A stretch of 64,000 nucleotides of DNA from an uncultured beta proteobacterium (GCA_903886275.1 CAISLN010000117.1:1-64000), one strand, 5' to 3'. Positions 41,738 to 51,200 are shown, numbered from the stretch's first letter. Notes: generated by a model not told the origin, from the letters alone. Translations and numbers: made by a program.

Positions 41738-42976
41738 ATGTCCGATTCGTCTACGCCCTCCGCCGCGCCGCAGACCGTTGCGCTGTTTGACGCCCGGCCC
41801 TTTTTTGAAAAGGCGCTGGTCTATGGCCTGCAGCACGGCGTCATCGGCCAGGCCAAGCTCGACGCCATACAGACCGACGCGCCCAAGGGTATGGTGCAGA
41901 TTGCGCGCTATTTCGGCAGCGAGTTCCTGCGCCCCGAACTGGAAAAGGCGAAGGACCGCATCGTCAACCTGGTCAGTCTGAACCTGGAACACAGCAGCGG
42001 CGGCGACCTGCGCAAGGCCGCAGAAGCCTTGCGCGACCACAGCTTCATGTCGCGCTCCAAGGCGGCCTCCGACATGCTCAAAGCCCTGATCGCCATGCCC
42101 CAAAGCAGCCACTTCGGCATGAACGAGCAGGGCGGCTTCAGGGACGACCATATTCCGCAATTGGCCAAATGGTCGCTGCGCAGCCTGGCCGACTACCAAG
42201 CCGAACTGGGAAAGCGCCGCCAGGTGGCACAGGTTATCGACGCGGCCCTCTGGCTGGCCGACTACTTGGGCATGGACGCTGACGATCTGGAGGATGCTGG
42301 CCGCGACGCCGAGGCCGTGATACGCACCGCACTGCTGCTGCTCGCACTCAAGCAGACGCAGCTGCCCGACTGGGTGGCCTTCCAGAAGGTCATTGCGGCC
42401 CTGCGCAAGAAGGCGGCAGCAAGCAAGAGCGCCAGCATCGCCATCCCCATGCCCAAAGAGCTGCCGGGCGAATTCCGCACGGTGGTGGACGGTGTGCGTA
42501 AAAGCATACTGGCCGATCTGCCCAAAATTTTGGACAGCAGCCTGCCCGCGCGCAAGCTGTTTGACCAGACCCCCGCCTTCATGGGCCGCTACTTCTGGGT
42601 CGAGGACGCACTCAGCGAGGTCGATGACTTTGACCGCGCAGCATCCAACGCATGGAACAAGGCCACCGGCGGCCACAGCGACGACAGCTCGCTGCTGACC
42701 CTGTTCCTGCACATTGCCGCTGGCAACGCCCACAAGACCCTGCTCACCCCCAAGACCGCGGCCACCCTGGTGCGCAAGATCCGCAAAAGCGGCTGGCAAC
42801 CAGAGCTGGTGGCCCCCTACATTCTGGGCAATGCGCCCGAGCAGCACCAAAGCGGCTACCTGGAAATGTGGGAAGCGTTTATGGATGAGGCCCAAGGCCG
42901 GCTGCTGAGCGACCACGACGACAGGCTCTACGACGCCCTGGCCCTGCTGCGCCAGGAGTGCAACCTCAGCGGCTAG
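41738..42976 (+). CDS. Uncharacterised helical protein (J-domain cassette gene 4)
   Basis: 412 residues, cytoplasmic, almost entirely helical, with a short low-complexity N-terminus. Repeated helical hairpins are visible (QVAQVIDAALWLADYLG, AVIRTALLLLALKQTQLP, LLTLFLHIAAGNAHKTLLTPKTAATLVRKIR). No catalytic motif or known family recognised. The ATG at 41738 is 8 bp after gene 3; a TTG at 41726 would overlap it. It ends the cassette, with the carbonic anhydrase convergent 44 bp on. Confidence 0.75.
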   Translation: MSDSSTPSAAPQTVALFDARPFFEKALVYGLQHGVIGQAKLDAIQTDAPKGMVQIARYFGSEFLRPELEKAKDRIVNLVSLNLEHSSGGDLRKAAEALRDHSFMSRSKAASDMLKALIAMPQSSHFGMNEQGGFRDDHIPQLAKWSLRSLADYQAELGKRRQVAQVIDAALWLADYLGMDADDLEDAGRDAEAVIRTALLLLALKQTQLPDWVAFQKVIAALRKKAAASKSASIAIPMPKELPGEFRTVVDGVRKSILADLPKILDSSLPARKLFDQTPAFMGRYFWVEDALSEVDDFDRAASNAWNKATGGHSDDSSLLTLFLHIAAGNAHKTLLTPKTAATLVRKIRKSGWQPELVAPYILGNAPEQHQSGYLEMWEAFMDEAQGRLLSDHDDRLYDALALLRQECNLSG

Positions 42977-43020
42977 CTAGAACGGTTACTGGACCATGGA
43001 GTCAGGGCGCAACCAAAAGG

Positions 43021-43725
43021 CTAAGAAAACCAACTGATCTTGCCGGTTCCAAGGTCATGCATTGCCGCAACTACCTTGACCTTGCCACTGTCTGCAAGGT
43101 TTCTGATCACTTCGCTCTTGGACAAGATTTTCGAGACCGCATCCTTGGCGTTCTGATCCGCGAGTTTCTGCACCAGTGCCTTATCCTTTGAACTGGCCAC
43201 CCCCTTGTAGTTCAACTTTTCCAAGGATGGGCGAATGTTCGCAAGCAAGGAAGTGAGGTTGCCCAATTGGGCATTGTCAGCCGCACCTTTGATTGCGCCG
43301 CAGTCGGTGTGACCTAGCACCACGACCAGTTTTGCACCCGCGAGTTGGGTGGCGAATTCCAGACTGCCCAGGATATCGGTGTTAACGAAGTTGCCCGCAA
43401 TCCGCGCGGCAAAGATATCGCCGATGCGTTGATCAAAAACCAACTCAGGCGGTACGCGGCTGTCGATACACCCAACAACCACGGCAAAGGGCGATTGTTT
43501 TGCTGTCGTGTCTTTCACCTGCTTCATCAGGTCACAGTTCAGCGTCCTTCCCTCTACGAAGCGGTCGTTGCCGTCCTGCAAAAGTTTCCATGCAGCGTCT
43601 GGACTGGTGGCATCCTGGGCTGTCGGGTTGAATACCGCGCAACTTTGCTCGGCGCGTGTGGCGAGGCTGAAACTGGCGGCAGATGCGATTGCCAGCGATT
43701 GAATAGCGTTTCGTCTAGAGAACAT
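43021..43725 (-). CDS. Exported beta-class carbonic anhydrase
   Basis: Zinc enzyme interconverting CO2 and bicarbonate, 234 residues. The beta-class zinc site is complete: C86-x-D88-x-R90 (CIDSR) and H139-x2-C142 (GHTDC). An N-terminal twin-arginine-like signal (SRRNAIQSLAIASA, ending ATRAEQ) predicts export to the periplasm, which fits the folded zinc protein. The start at 43725 has GGAGG 7 nt upstream; a TTG-initiated frame to 43743 adds only six residues. It is convergent with the J-domain cassette. Confidence 0.92.
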   Translation of the reverse strand: MFSRRNAIQSLAIASAASFSLATRAEQSCAVFNPTAQDATSPDAAWKLLQDGNDRFVEGRTLNCDLMKQVKDTTAKQSPFAVVVGCIDSRVPPELVFDQRIGDIFAARIAGNFVNTDILGSLEFATQLAGAKLVVVLGHTDCGAIKGAADNAQLGNLTSLLANIRPSLEKLNYKGVASSKDKALVQKLADQNAKDAVSKILSKSEVIRNLADSGKVKVVAAMHDLGTGKISWFS

Positions 43726-43913
43726 AGGAACACCTCCAAGCAATGAAAAAATTTGATTTCTGTAAGCAGCACATAACTAGAGAGCGCCAGAACGACTGGG
43801 TCGGGGTGTCACACCAGCCGTACTCTCCAGAGCCGGATCGTGCGACGGGTTAACCGACGCCAGGGTGGCATGTACGTTGTTCATGCTCTCTATTGCTTAG
43901 CTTGCCAAGTGGT
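43726..43913. repeat. Intergenic region with 8-bp terminal inverted repeats
   Basis: TAGAGAGC at 43778-43785 and its complement GCTCTCTA at 43885-43892 bracket 115 bp between the carbonic anhydrase and HPF-like genes. The flanking bases also match loosely (TAGAGAGC followed by GAAC/AACG-like bases inward). A GGTTAACC palindrome lies inside. It could be a small non-autonomous element, a long hairpin or a chance pairing. No reading frame inside looks coding. Confidence 0.35.
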
Positions 43914-44255
43914 TTAACTGACGAGCGCAAGCTTTGCAGTGCGGTCACGCACGGGCTTTTGCACGCGCTGCAGGCTGCGCGTCAGGACCCGGGTGGCGCG
44001 GCCCAGGGAGCGGTCCAGTGCGGTGCGCCAGTCGCGTGCCAGCGAGGCAATGACCACGGTGCCGGCCTTTTCTGTGGTGAGCTCCACTTGGCAGCGTTTG
44101 TCCACGCCGCCGCGCGGGCCGTTGATGTCTGTGAACTGCACCTTGGCGTGCGGCACAAAGGTGCTCAGGCGCCGCAAGGCAAAACGCACGCGCTCAACAG
44201 ACACATCGCGCATCTGCGCGCCATCGGCATCCCGGGATTCAAAAATGATCTGCAT
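43914..44255 (-). CDS. HPF/RaiA-family ribosome-associated protein
   Basis: 113-residue protein with the S30EA/HPF fold (PF02482): MQIIFESRDADG as beta 1, helix VSVERVRFALRRLST, then VQFTDINGPRGGVDKRCQVELTTEKAGTVVIASL, and a basic second helix (RDWRTALDRSLGRATRVL). Family members bind the small ribosomal subunit during stress or stationary phase. The protein is very basic at the C-terminus and has an extra 15-residue tail. The ATG at 44255 has GGAG 8 nt upstream. It is divergent from the NhaR-like gene. Confidence 0.82.
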   Translation of the reverse strand: MQIIFESRDADGAQMRDVSVERVRFALRRLSTFVPHAKVQFTDINGPRGGVDKRCQVELTTEKAGTVVIASLARDWRTALDRSLGRATRVLTRSLQRVQKPVRDRTAKLALVS

Positions 44256-44306
44256 GGAATTTTCTCCAGTGGGTGAAAGAAGGTCCAACGATAGAGGGAC
44301 AACCAA

Positions 44307-44353
44307 CTGCTAAAAAGCAGATAATTTCTTATCGATATTCCTAAAAAAGCAGA
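44307..44353. promoter_or_regulatory. Candidate operator: direct repeats and dyad upstream of nhaR
   Basis: CTAAAAAGCAGA (44310-44321) and CTAAAAAAGCAGA (44341-44353) are near-identical direct repeats 31 bp apart, about three helical turns. Between them, GATAA-TTTC-TTATC (44320-44333) is a perfect dyad. CTGCT-AAAA-AGCAG (44307-44320) adds a second dyad. LysR-type regulators bind dyads upstream of their own genes, so this may be the autoregulatory site, possibly also for the divergent HPF-like gene. Confidence 0.4.
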
Positions 44354-44355
44354 CC

Positions 44356-45240
44356 ATGAGTGCCTCGTTCAACTACAAGCATCTGTACTACTTCTGGGTG
44401 GTGGCCAAAGAGGGCGGCATCTCGCGGGCGGCTGAAAAGCTGGACATGGCGGTGCAGACCGTCAGCGCGCAGGTGCGCGAGCTGGAGCGCTCCTTGGGCT
44501 ACGCGCTGCTCAAACCCGCCGGACGTGGGCTGGTGCTGACCGAGGCGGGGCAAGCCGCCCTGCAGCAGGCCGACCTGATTTTTCAGCTAGGCGAGGACCT
44601 GCCCACCAAGGTGCGCGATGCGGTGAGCGCGCCCACCGTGCGCTTGTCTGTGGGCATCTGTGACAGCCTGCCCAAACTGGTGGTGCACCGCCTGTTACTG
44701 CCCGTCATTGCCGAACCCCATTTGCGCCTGCTGTGCCACGAAGGGGGCTTGGACGATCTGCTCGGCGACTTGGCCCTGCACCGGTTGGATGTGGTGCTGG
44801 CCGACCGGCCCGCACCCGCCAACCCCAACATCAAGCTCTACAGCCATGCCCTGGGTTCATCCACCATGGCGTGGTACGGCACGGCGGCCATGGTGGCAGC
44901 AGCGGGCGAAGACTTTCCACGCTGCCTGGCCGATGTGCCGCTGTTGCTGCCCATGGCCCACAGCCCGGTGCGCGACCGCCTGGACCTGTGGTTTGAACAA
45001 CGCGCCGTGCGCCCGCGCATCGTGGGTGAATTCGCCGACAGTGCCTTGCTGAAGACCTTTGGTGCCAGCGGCATGGGCGTATTTCCGGCAGCGGAATGGG
45101 CGCATGACGATTTGCTGGCGCACTACGCCGTGCAGCGCCTGGGCCCCTGCGAGGGTGTCACGGAGCACTTTTTTGCCATCGGTACCGAGAAGAAAGTGCA
45201 ACACCCGCTGGTGCAGCGCTTGCTGCAACCCGCGATGTAA
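44356..45240 (+). CDS. nhaR: NhaR-like LysR-family transcriptional regulator
   Basis: 294-residue LysR-family regulator. The N-terminal winged helix reads FNYKHLYYFWVVAKEGGISRAAEKLDMAVQTVSAQVRELE, the NhaR variant of the LysR helix-turn-helix, followed by a periplasmic-binding-protein-like effector domain (VRLSVGICDSLPKLVVHRLL). In E. coli NhaR responds to sodium and controls nhaA, but no antiporter gene is adjacent here. It is divergent from the HPF-like gene and convergent with terC (11 bp). Confidence 0.85.
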   Translation: MSASFNYKHLYYFWVVAKEGGISRAAEKLDMAVQTVSAQVRELERSLGYALLKPAGRGLVLTEAGQAALQQADLIFQLGEDLPTKVRDAVSAPTVRLSVGICDSLPKLVVHRLLLPVIAEPHLRLLCHEGGLDDLLGDLALHRLDVVLADRPAPANPNIKLYSHALGSSTMAWYGTAAMVAAAGEDFPRCLADVPLLLPMAHSPVRDRLDLWFEQRAVRPRIVGEFADSALLKTFGASGMGVFPAAEWAHDDLLAHYAVQRLGPCEGVTEHFFAIGTEKKVQHPLVQRLLQPAM

Positions 45241-45251
45241 GCGGCTCAGCC

Positions 45252-46205
45252 TTAACTGCGCCCCGGTGCGCTGCGCACGCTCAGCAGCATGGTCAGGGCC
45301 AAGATGCCCACCACCACGCCCAGCGAGAACAGGACCGGGATTTTGTAGACATCGATCAGGCACATCTTGGCGCCGATGAACACCAGAATCACCGCCAGGC
45401 CGTAGTTGAGCAGGTGGAACTTGTTGGCCACTGCGGCCAGCAGAAAGTACATGGCGCGCAGGCCCAAAATGGCAAACACATTGCTGGTCAGCACGATGAA
45501 GGGGTCGCTGGTGATGGCGAAGATGGCGGGGATGGAGTCCACGGCAAAAATCACATCGGTGAGCGCAATCAGGCAGATCACCATCATGAGGGGCGTGGCA
45601 ATGCGCTTGCCGTTTTCCACAGTCCAGAAATTCTCGTCGTCGTAGTCCTTGCTGACCGGCAGCAGTTTGCGCAGCAGCTTCAGCGCCGGGTTGTCGTTCA
45701 GGTCGGGCTCCTTGCCAGCGGCCCACCACATCTTCACGCCGGTCAGGATCAGGAAGGCGCCGAACACATACAAAATCCAGTGGAATTCGGCCAGCAGCCA
45801 GCCGCCCACCAAGATCATGATGGTGCGCAGCACGATCGCGCCGATGATGCCGATCATCAGTACCCGCTTCTGAAAGTGCGTGGGCACGGCGAAGTAAGTA
45901 AAGATCAGCAGGAACACGAAGATGTTGTCCACCGCCAGCGATTTCTCGATCAGGTAGCCGGTCAGGAACTCCAGCGATTTGCTGTTGGCAATCTCGGTGG
46001 AGCCGGTCGCGTCTTTGACGGCCCACCAGAACAGCCCGTTGAACAAAAAGCTCAAGCCAATCCAGACCAGCGACCAGTTCAGCGCCTCCTTGACGCCAAT
46101 ATCCTGCGCGCCCTGTTTTCTGAGCACCACGAAGTCAACCAATAGCGACACCAGCACGATGCCGCCGAAGGTGGCCCACAGCCAGAGGGGAGCGATTGTT
46201 TGCAT
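45252..46205 (-). CDS. TerC-family membrane protein (Alx-like)
   Basis: 317-residue integral membrane protein of the TerC family with about nine hydrophobic helices. The conserved acidic clusters lie in membrane helices: EKSLAVDNIFVFLLIF and ALTDVIFAVDSIPAIFAIT. Alx-like members export manganese. The start at 46205 has AAGG 7 nt upstream; a much longer frame reaching 46424 runs through a GC-rich leader and is not supported. The leader contains strong hairpins and may be regulatory. Confidence 0.92.
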   Translation of the reverse strand: MQTIAPLWLWATFGGIVLVSLLVDFVVLRKQGAQDIGVKEALNWSLVWIGLSFLFNGLFWWAVKDATGSTEIANSKSLEFLTGYLIEKSLAVDNIFVFLLIFTYFAVPTHFQKRVLMIGIIGAIVLRTIMILVGGWLLAEFHWILYVFGAFLILTGVKMWWAAGKEPDLNDNPALKLLRKLLPVSKDYDDENFWTVENGKRIATPLMMVICLIALTDVIFAVDSIPAIFAITSDPFIVLTSNVFAILGLRAMYFLLAAVANKFHLLNYGLAVILVFIGAKMCLIDVYKIPVLFSLGVVVGILALTMLLSVRSAPGRS

Positions 46206-46340
46206 AAAAAGCCTTACGCCAAGCAAGTTGAGGATCAGCCACCCCTTAGGGGGCGCTGTGCCGGTGCGGTGGGCGACAACGCCCGTGCACATCTGGCGCA
46301 AGTCTAACGGAGTAACACCATGTTTAAAAGGAATTAAATG
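46206..46340 (-). promoter_or_regulatory. Structured leader upstream of terC
   Basis: Two strong stem-loops precede the gene. One spans 46264-46290: GTGC/GCAC outer pairs and GGGCG-ACAA-CGCCC inner stem (plus-strand notation). The other is CCCCT-T-AGGGG at 46242-46252. terC/alx genes often carry a manganese-sensing yybP-ykoY riboswitch, but I do not see its conserved GGGGAGUA core, so I do not call one. The bases 46341-46447, between this leader and the DUF2062 gene, are AT-rich near 46320-46370. Confidence 0.4.
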
Positions 46341-46447
46341 ATTGAATAATTCGTAAAAACAGGAATGTTTTCGCGCATTTCCTTGCTGGTTGCAGCGCGC
46401 CAGGGAATGCACCATGCCGTCCATTCACAACCGAAAGGCTGACTGCC

Positions 46448-46972
46448 ATGACAGTCCAACCCAAGCATTGGTGGGCGCGGCTGATCGCCGCTCTGCCCAC
46501 CCGACACACCCTGTCTGCCCACCCCTGGCTGCAACCCGTTGCCAGTCGGCTGCTCGACCCGCAGCTGTGGCGTTTTCAACATGAAGCAGTGGCGCGCGGT
46601 GTTGCCGTGGGCACGTTCTGGGCCTTCGTCATTCCCTTCGCCCAGATCGTGGTGGCGCCAGCGCATTGCACGCGCTGGCGCGCCAACATACCGGCCGCAA
46701 CTGCGATGACGATGCTCACCAATCCACTGACGATAGGGTTCTGGCTTTGGCTGGCCTACCAGCTCGGTGCGCGGATCCTGGGTGAACCCCTGGGCCAAAC
46801 CATATCAGGTGCTGACAGCGCGCCGTCATGGCTTGCGCAGTACGGCTGGCCCACGGTGCTGGGCATGGGACTGTTCGCCACCGGCGGCGCGGCCCTGGGC
46901 TATGGTTCCGTCAAGCTGATCTGGCGCCTGGGCATCTGGCTCAAACGCCGCACGCGCCGCGCCGCTGCGTGA
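46448..46972 (+). CDS. DUF2062 family membrane protein
   Basis: 174 residues with two or three hydrophobic segments. The DUF2062 core is recognised in RGVAVGTFWAFVIPFAQIVVAP, the RANIPAATAMTMLTNPLTIGFW segment and the C-terminal helix GMGLFATGGAALGYGSV, followed by a basic tail. The function of the family is unknown; members are inner-membrane proteins. It is divergent from terC and followed 122 bp later by the Tim44-like gene. Confidence 0.85.
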   Translation: MTVQPKHWWARLIAALPTRHTLSAHPWLQPVASRLLDPQLWRFQHEAVARGVAVGTFWAFVIPFAQIVVAPAHCTRWRANIPAATAMTMLTNPLTIGFWLWLAYQLGARILGEPLGQTISGADSAPSWLAQYGWPTVLGMGLFATGGAALGYGSVKLIWRLGIWLKRRTRRAAA

Positions 46973-47094
46973 CCACCATGCACCGGTCCATAGTCCTATT
47001 TTTTCTGAACTTGTATCTGCTTAATGCTGCTTTTTTATGAGCATTTCCTTGCCTAAGCTCGGCCCTTGTTCTTTCATCTTTTAAGGGGATTCAC

Positions 47095-48033
47095 ATGAAG
47101 CGCCTGCTTTCACTCTTGGCCATGGTTTTTGCCTTCGGCCTTTCCACGGTGGCCATGGAGGCCGATGCCGCCCAACGCATGGGCTCCGGCAAATCCCTGG
47201 GCACGCAACGCCAGGCCACGCCGGACAAGACCAGCTCTACGGCCACGCCTGCTGCTGCCACACCCGCTGCTGCCGCAGCCAGCCCTGGGCGCTCGTGGAT
47301 GGGTCCGGTTGCCGGTCTGGCAGCCGGCTTGGGCCTGGCCGCTTTGGCATCCCACCTGGGCTTTGGCGATGAACTTGCATCTATGGTGATGATGGGCTTG
47401 CTGGCCGCTGCGGTCATGCTGGCCATTGGCTTCTTCATGCGCAGGCGTGCCGCCGCACGGCAGTCGACAACGGCGCCACAGGGCATGCAGTACGCAAGGG
47501 TGAACGGTGGCAGTGCACCTGATGCCGACGACAACGCTGCGCACCATGCGCCTGCCTACAAAGTGTCCATGCCCGCAGGCGGTCGCGCTGCCATCGGCTC
47601 TGACATAGGCTCGAACATCGGCTCAGGTATTGACGAAGCTGGCACCAGCGTAAGCCGGATTCCTGCGGACTTTGACAGCGCTGCTTTCGAGCGCAACGCC
47701 CGTGTCCAATTCATTCGCCTGCAAGCCGCCAACGATGCCCGCAACCTGGACGATATCCGCCAGTTCACCACGCCCGCGATGTTTGCCGAGCTCCAACTGG
47801 AAATGGCCGAACGCGGCAACGCGCTCCAGAAAACCGAGGTTGTGACCGTCCAGGCCGAAGTGCTTGAAGTGGATGAAGAAGCAGACCGCTATGTGGTGAG
47901 CGTGCGTTTCACCGGCGTGCTGCGCGCTGGCAGCGGCGAGCCCGATGAGTCCTTCGACGAGATCTGGCATTTGGTCAAGTCACGCCAAGGTGAAGGCGGC
48001 TGGCTGCTGTCTGGAATACAGCAGATGTCGTAG
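47095..48033 (+). CDS. Tim44-like domain protein
   Basis: 312 residues: an N-terminal signal peptide with the typical RMGSGKSLGTQRQ right after cleavage, a Ala/Thr-rich linker, two closely spaced hydrophobic helices (about 68-115), a second linker, and a C-terminal Tim44-like domain (about 190-312; FIRLQAANDARNLDDIRQFTTPAMFAELQLEMAERG). Bacterial Tim44-like proteins are membrane-attached and poorly understood; links to outer-membrane or transport processes are suggested. AAGGGGA lies 5 nt before the start. Confidence 0.85.
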   Translation: MKRLLSLLAMVFAFGLSTVAMEADAAQRMGSGKSLGTQRQATPDKTSSTATPAAATPAAAAASPGRSWMGPVAGLAAGLGLAALASHLGFGDELASMVMMGLLAAAVMLAIGFFMRRRAAARQSTTAPQGMQYARVNGGSAPDADDNAAHHAPAYKVSMPAGGRAAIGSDIGSNIGSGIDEAGTSVSRIPADFDSAAFERNARVQFIRLQAANDARNLDDIRQFTTPAMFAELQLEMAERGNALQKTEVVTVQAEVLEVDEEADRYVVSVRFTGVLRAGSGEPDESFDEIWHLVKSRQGEGGWLLSGIQQMS

Positions 48034-48095
48034 CAAGGGTCAATTGCCATCCGCAAGGAATGGCAGGGTTGCCCACACGCTTTACATTTCAAAGA

Positions 48096-48152
48096 ACGGT
48101 AGGCGGGCGGACCACAGGGAAGCAAAAGGCTGTGGAAGTCCGCCCGTGCCGT
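48096..48152. other. Long GC-rich hairpin between Tim44-like gene and dnaE2
   Basis: ACGG (48096-48099) pairs with CCGT (48149-48152); CGGGCGGAC (48104-48112) with GTCCGCCCG (48138-48146); and CACAG (48113-48117) with CTGTG (48130-48134), with small bulges. About 18 base pairs close a 12-nt loop. There is no T-tract on either side, so it is not a classic intrinsic terminator. It could be a transcript-end barrier, a factor-dependent terminator or part of a small RNA. Confidence 0.5.
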
Positions 48153-48208
48153 AGTCCCCGTGGCGAGATTCGCGGTTAAAGCGGTTCAACATCTGGCACG
48201 ACGCAGTC

Positions 48209-51200
48209 TCAGTGAAAATCCCGGCTCACGGTGCTGAGCTCGCCCAATAGGCCGCTCAGGTCCACCAGGCGCTTGGCCACCACATGGCACACCAGACCCG
48301 TTTCATCACGTTGCCAAATGCCATACACCGCCATCAGACGGGCGCGGTACAACACCTCGCGGAACTGCTCCTTGACCGACTTCCAGACAATCACATTGAC
48401 GCTGCCGGTCTCATCTTCCAGCGTCACAAACACCACGCCCTTGGCGGTCTGCGGCCGCTGGCGCATGGTGACAATGCCGCAGGCCCGCACCAGGCGCCCA
48501 CTCGGGTAATCGCGCATTTGCACGGCGGTGAGCAGGCGCTTAGGCGCCAATTGCGCGCGCAGCAGGGCCAGCGGGTGGCTGCGCAGGCTCAACCCCAGGG
48601 ACGCGTAGTCAAACACCACCTCCTCGCCCTCCTCGGCCGCTTCCAGCTGCAGGGCCTCTTCTTCAATCGGTACGCCGGCCAACAGGGCCGGGGCCAAGCG
48701 CAGGGCCGAGGCATCCCACACCTGCTGGCGCCGGTGGCCACTGAGCGACTGCAGAGCATCGGCGCTGGCCAGGGCGCGCAGATCCGCCAGGTCCAGTTGG
48801 CAGCGCAGGGCCAGGTCCTGGGTGCTGGCAAAGGGGCCCAGCGCGCGCTGCTGCGCTATGCGTGCTGCCACCGCACCGGACAGACCCGCCACCATGCGCA
48901 AGCCCAGACGCACGGCGGGATGGGTGGTGCCAGGTTGCGGCGCCGGGCGCTGACGCTCCTGTCTGGGCAGTGCGTGGGGGCTCTGATTTTCCGACGCCTC
49001 CAGCGTGCAATCCCAGTCGCTGTGCGCCACATCCACTGGGCGCACCAGCACGCCATGGCGTTGGGCATCCTGCACCAGCTGGGCCGGGCCGTAAAAACCC
49101 AAGGGCTGGCTGTTGAGCATGGCGGCCAAAAAGCAGGCCGGTTCATGCCACTTGAGCCAGCAGCTGGCATAGACCAAGAGGGCAAAACTGGCGGCATGGC
49201 TCTCGGGGAAACCGTATTCACCAAAGCCCTCGATCTGTTGAAAGAGTTGGTCGGCGTATTCCTGCGTGTAGCCGTTTGCCAGCATGCCGCCCACCAGCCG
49301 GTCGTAAAACTTGTGGACTCCGCCCTTGCGCTTCCAGGCCGCCATGGAGCGGCGCAGCTGGTCGGCCTCGCCGGCAGAAAAGTCGGCAGCGGCCATGGCC
49401 ACCTGCATCACCTGCTCCTGAAAGATCGGCACACCGTGGGTGCGTTTAAGTACCTCTTTGAGCGCCGGGCTGGCGTAAGCAACAGCCTGCGGGTTGGCGC
49501 GCGCCTGCAAATAGGGGTGCACCATGCCGCCCTGAATCGGCCCCGGGCGCACGATCGCCACCTCCACTACCAGGTCGTAAAAGCAGCGCGGTTGCAGGCG
49601 CGGCAGCATGCTCATTTGGGCGCGGCTCTCGATCTGGAACACGCCCACGGTATCGGCGCGGCAGATCATGGCGTAGGTCTCCGGGTCTTCGCTGGGAATG
49701 TCCTGCATGCGCATCTCCTTGCCGCGCCTCTGGCCTATGAGCAGCAGACAGCGGCGGATCGCGCTGAGCATGCCCAGCGCCAGCACATCGACCTTCAAGA
49801 GGCCCACCGCATCCAGATCGTCCTTGTCCCACTGGATCACGCTGCGGTCTTTCATGGAGGCGTTTTCCACCGGCACCAGACGCATCAACGGACCTTGTGT
49901 CAGCACAAAGCCACCCACATGCTGGCTCAGGTGGCGCGGAAAACCCTGTAGCTGGCAGGCCAGGTCCAGCCAAAGATGCAGGCGGCGCGCAGGCGGCAGC
50001 TTGAAGGGCTCCCCCTGCACCCTTGCAATCGCCGCCTCCAGCCGATCCACCAGCAACTCCCGGCTGTACATGCCGGGATGCTCCTTGGCCATGGCGGCAA
50101 TCAGTGCCTCCGGGATTTCCAGCGCACGGCCCATATCGCGCAGGGCGCTGCGCGGGCGGTAGCTGGCCACCACAGCGGTGATGGCGGCGCGCTCGCGGCC
50201 GTACTTGGCATAGATGTACTGGATGACCTCCTCGCGGCGCTGGTGCTCAAAGTCCACGTCGATGTCGGGCGGCTCGTCGCGCTCGCGGCTGATAAAGCGC
50301 TCGAACAGCAGGTTGGAGAGTGCCGGGTTCACCTCGGTCACACCCAGGCAGTAGCAGACCACCGAATTGGCCGCCGAGCCGCGCCCCTGGCACAGAATGC
50401 CGCGGCCCCGCGCAAAGCGCACCAGGTCGTGCACGGTCAAAAAATACATCTCGTAGCGCAGCTCAGCAATCAGCGCCAGCTCATGCTCCAGTTGCTTTTG
50501 CACCGCTTGCGAAATGCCATTCGGATAGCGCTCCCTGGCCCCCTCTTGCGCGTACTGGCGCAGGGTCTGGGCCGGGGTTTGGCCGGGCAACACCGCCTCC
50601 ATCGGGTACTGGTAGCGCAACTCCTTGAGGCTGAAGCTGCAACGCGCTGCAATCACCAGCGTGGCCGCCAGCAACTCCGGTGGATAGAGGGCGCCCAGGT
50701 GGGCCAGGCTGCGCAAATGCAGTTCGGCATTGGCCTGCAGGGCAAAGCCGCATTGCGAGACCGGCACACCTAAGCGCACAGCGGTCAGCGCGTCGTGCAG
50801 GGGCTTGCGTGAGCGCAGATGCAGGTGGACCTGCCCGGTGGCCACCAGCGGCAGGCCACTCAGGCGGGCGAGTTGCCGCAGGCGCTGCCAGCGCATGGCA
50901 TCGTCAGCGGCCAGGCCCCGCGTGACCTCCAACCAGACATGGCCGGGGCGCAGAGCCTGCAGGCGCGTGGCCAGCGCCCAGGCGCTCTCCATTGGCAGCG
51001 CATCCAAGCCACCGAGCAGCAGCTCGCAGTCGGCCAGCGTCTGCTGCTGCACATCGGCCCAACACAAGCGGTATTCCCCCTTGGGCGCAGCCCGCCGCGC
51101 AAGGGTGATGAACTCGCACAGATTGCCCCAGCCATTCAGGTTGTGCGCCAATGCTACCAAGGTGAACCGTGCACCATCCATGTCCACGGCAAACTCGGCG

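Noticed and set aside
46206-46340. yybP-ykoY manganese riboswitch upstream of terC
   Set aside because: Hairpins exist, but the conserved GGGGAGUA-type core was not found, so I record only a structured leader.
46206-46424. N-terminal extension of TerC by 73 residues
   Set aside because: The extra residues are encoded by the hairpin-rich leader, lack conservation features, and the internal ATG at 46205 begins the normal first helix.
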